In this document: one piece after another, positions 63,795 through 64,000 of the stretch
Layout: every line of letters begins with the position of its first letter
How positions within the stretch are numbered: position 1 is the first letter of the stretch
Assembly: GCF_019145435.1 (NCBI RefSeq)
Contig: NZ_JAHSTS010000001.1
Coordinates: forward strand, 820,001-884,000
Direction: 5' to 3'
From: Pseudomonas ekonensis
Lineage (GTDB): Bacteria > Pseudomonadota > Gammaproteobacteria > Pseudomonadales > Pseudomonadaceae
Length of the DNA stretch: 64,000 nucleotides
The notes under the pieces: generated by a model
What the model was told of the DNA's origin: nothing
Database searches by the model: none
The model's input: the letters and a program-made list of their open reading frames with translations, nothing else
Made by a program: the position numbers and the translations under genes

Positions 63795-64000
63795 ATGAGA
63801 CTCATCCTTGCGTGGTGTTACGCGCCGCTGTTCTTCGCAGGATTCATCGGCGCCGCCGTGTGGCTGGCGGCCGCATCGGCCTGGTGGCTGCTGCTGTTGT
63901 TTTTGCTGGCGCTGGCGGTGTCGTTCGCGGCGGAGCGGGCCTTGCCCTACGAACCCGACTGGAACCGGCCCGCCGGCGACCGCCGCCGGGATCTGCTGCA
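63795..64000 (+). CDS. Probable sterol-desaturase-family protein (5' part only)
   Basis: ATG 63795 with GGAGG upstream opens a frame that runs off the right edge after about 68 codons. Two hydrophobic stretches (ILAWCYAPLFFAGFIGAAV, then AAASAWWLLLLFLLALAV) are followed by ERALPYEPDWNRPAGDRRRD, a segment typical of sterol desaturase/fatty acid hydroxylase family proteins in pseudomonads just before the first His box. The His boxes lie outside the window. Confidence 0.6.
   Translation, partial: MRLILAWCYAPLFFAGFIGAAVWLAAASAWWLLLLFLLALAVSFAAERALPYEPDWNRPAGDRRRDLL

Overview
The window is chromosomal DNA of a Pseudomonas of the fluorescens group. Support for this: uniformly high GC; a complete Pseudomonas glucose/Entner-Doudoroff locus (edd-glk-gltR-sensor kinase, gtsABCD, oprB, hexR, zwf-pgl-eda) with gap-1 divergent from edd; a hasI-hasS-hasR haem-uptake locus; a tandem fadD2-fadD1 pair; and many Pseudomonas-type REP hairpins with GCTCCCACAGG and GGCTTGCCCGCGATGG cores between genes. 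I see no rRNA, tRNA, CRISPR array, insertion sequence, phage or plasmid gene. The content looks like core genome with small accessory insertions.

Layout. 1-4145: haem acquisition (hasR cut by the left edge, hasS, hasI, Fur-like boxes). 4276-23180: central sugar metabolism. gap and edd diverge across two HexR-type operators. edd-glk-gltR-gtsS lead into an AGE-family sugar isomerase, the GtsABCD glucose importer, the OprB porin and a hexose-phosphate mutarotase. hexR then diverges from zwf-pgl-eda. The logic is one circuit: glucose enters through OprB and GtsABCD, is phosphorylated by Glk, oxidised by Zwf and Pgl, dehydrated by Edd and cleaved by Eda, and Gap takes the triose. HexR (sensing KDPG) and GltR/GtsS (two-component) are encoded inside the block. 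23320-34700: intradiol dioxygenase, class V aminotransferase, small stress-type proteins (DUF2383, CsbD), a fatty-acid block (MaoC hydratase, alpha/beta hydrolase, FadD2, FadD1), YihY, peptide deformylase and an acetyltransferase.

34799-45855: fatty acid desaturase, an orphan phosphonate-type binding-protein homologue, an ECF sigma factor translationally coupled to a betaine-type binding protein, a 544-bp structured non-coding stretch, a soluble two-PAS chemoreceptor, a LysR/PACE-efflux pair, and the gluconate module gntR-gntK-gntP with three matching GntR operators. 45863-55991: alaC, LysE exporter, GyrI-like protein, a 35-aa membrane microprotein, several acetyltransferases, a SnoaL/DGPF/ECF42 sigma cluster, an SDR/LysR pair and a second LysR/PACE pair. 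56155-64000: a two-gene operon of a 2OG-Fe(II) oxygenase-like protein and a TylF/MycF-type methyltransferase, the Pit phosphate transporter, a ZntB-type metal transporter, a methyl-accepting chemotaxis protein, a 131-bp-period tandem REP array, a PepSY protein and the start of a probable sterol-desaturase-family gene.

The observations most worth a second look are: two sugar promoters that share three sequence blocks at identical spacing; a near-consensus sigma-54 promoter before the DUF2383 gene; the ECF-sigma/binding-protein operon without an anti-sigma factor; the palindrome-rich 544-bp gap with a 31-codon ORF; the oxygenase/methyltransferase operon; and the tandem REP array. All assignments come from reading the sequence and family knowledge, without database searches.
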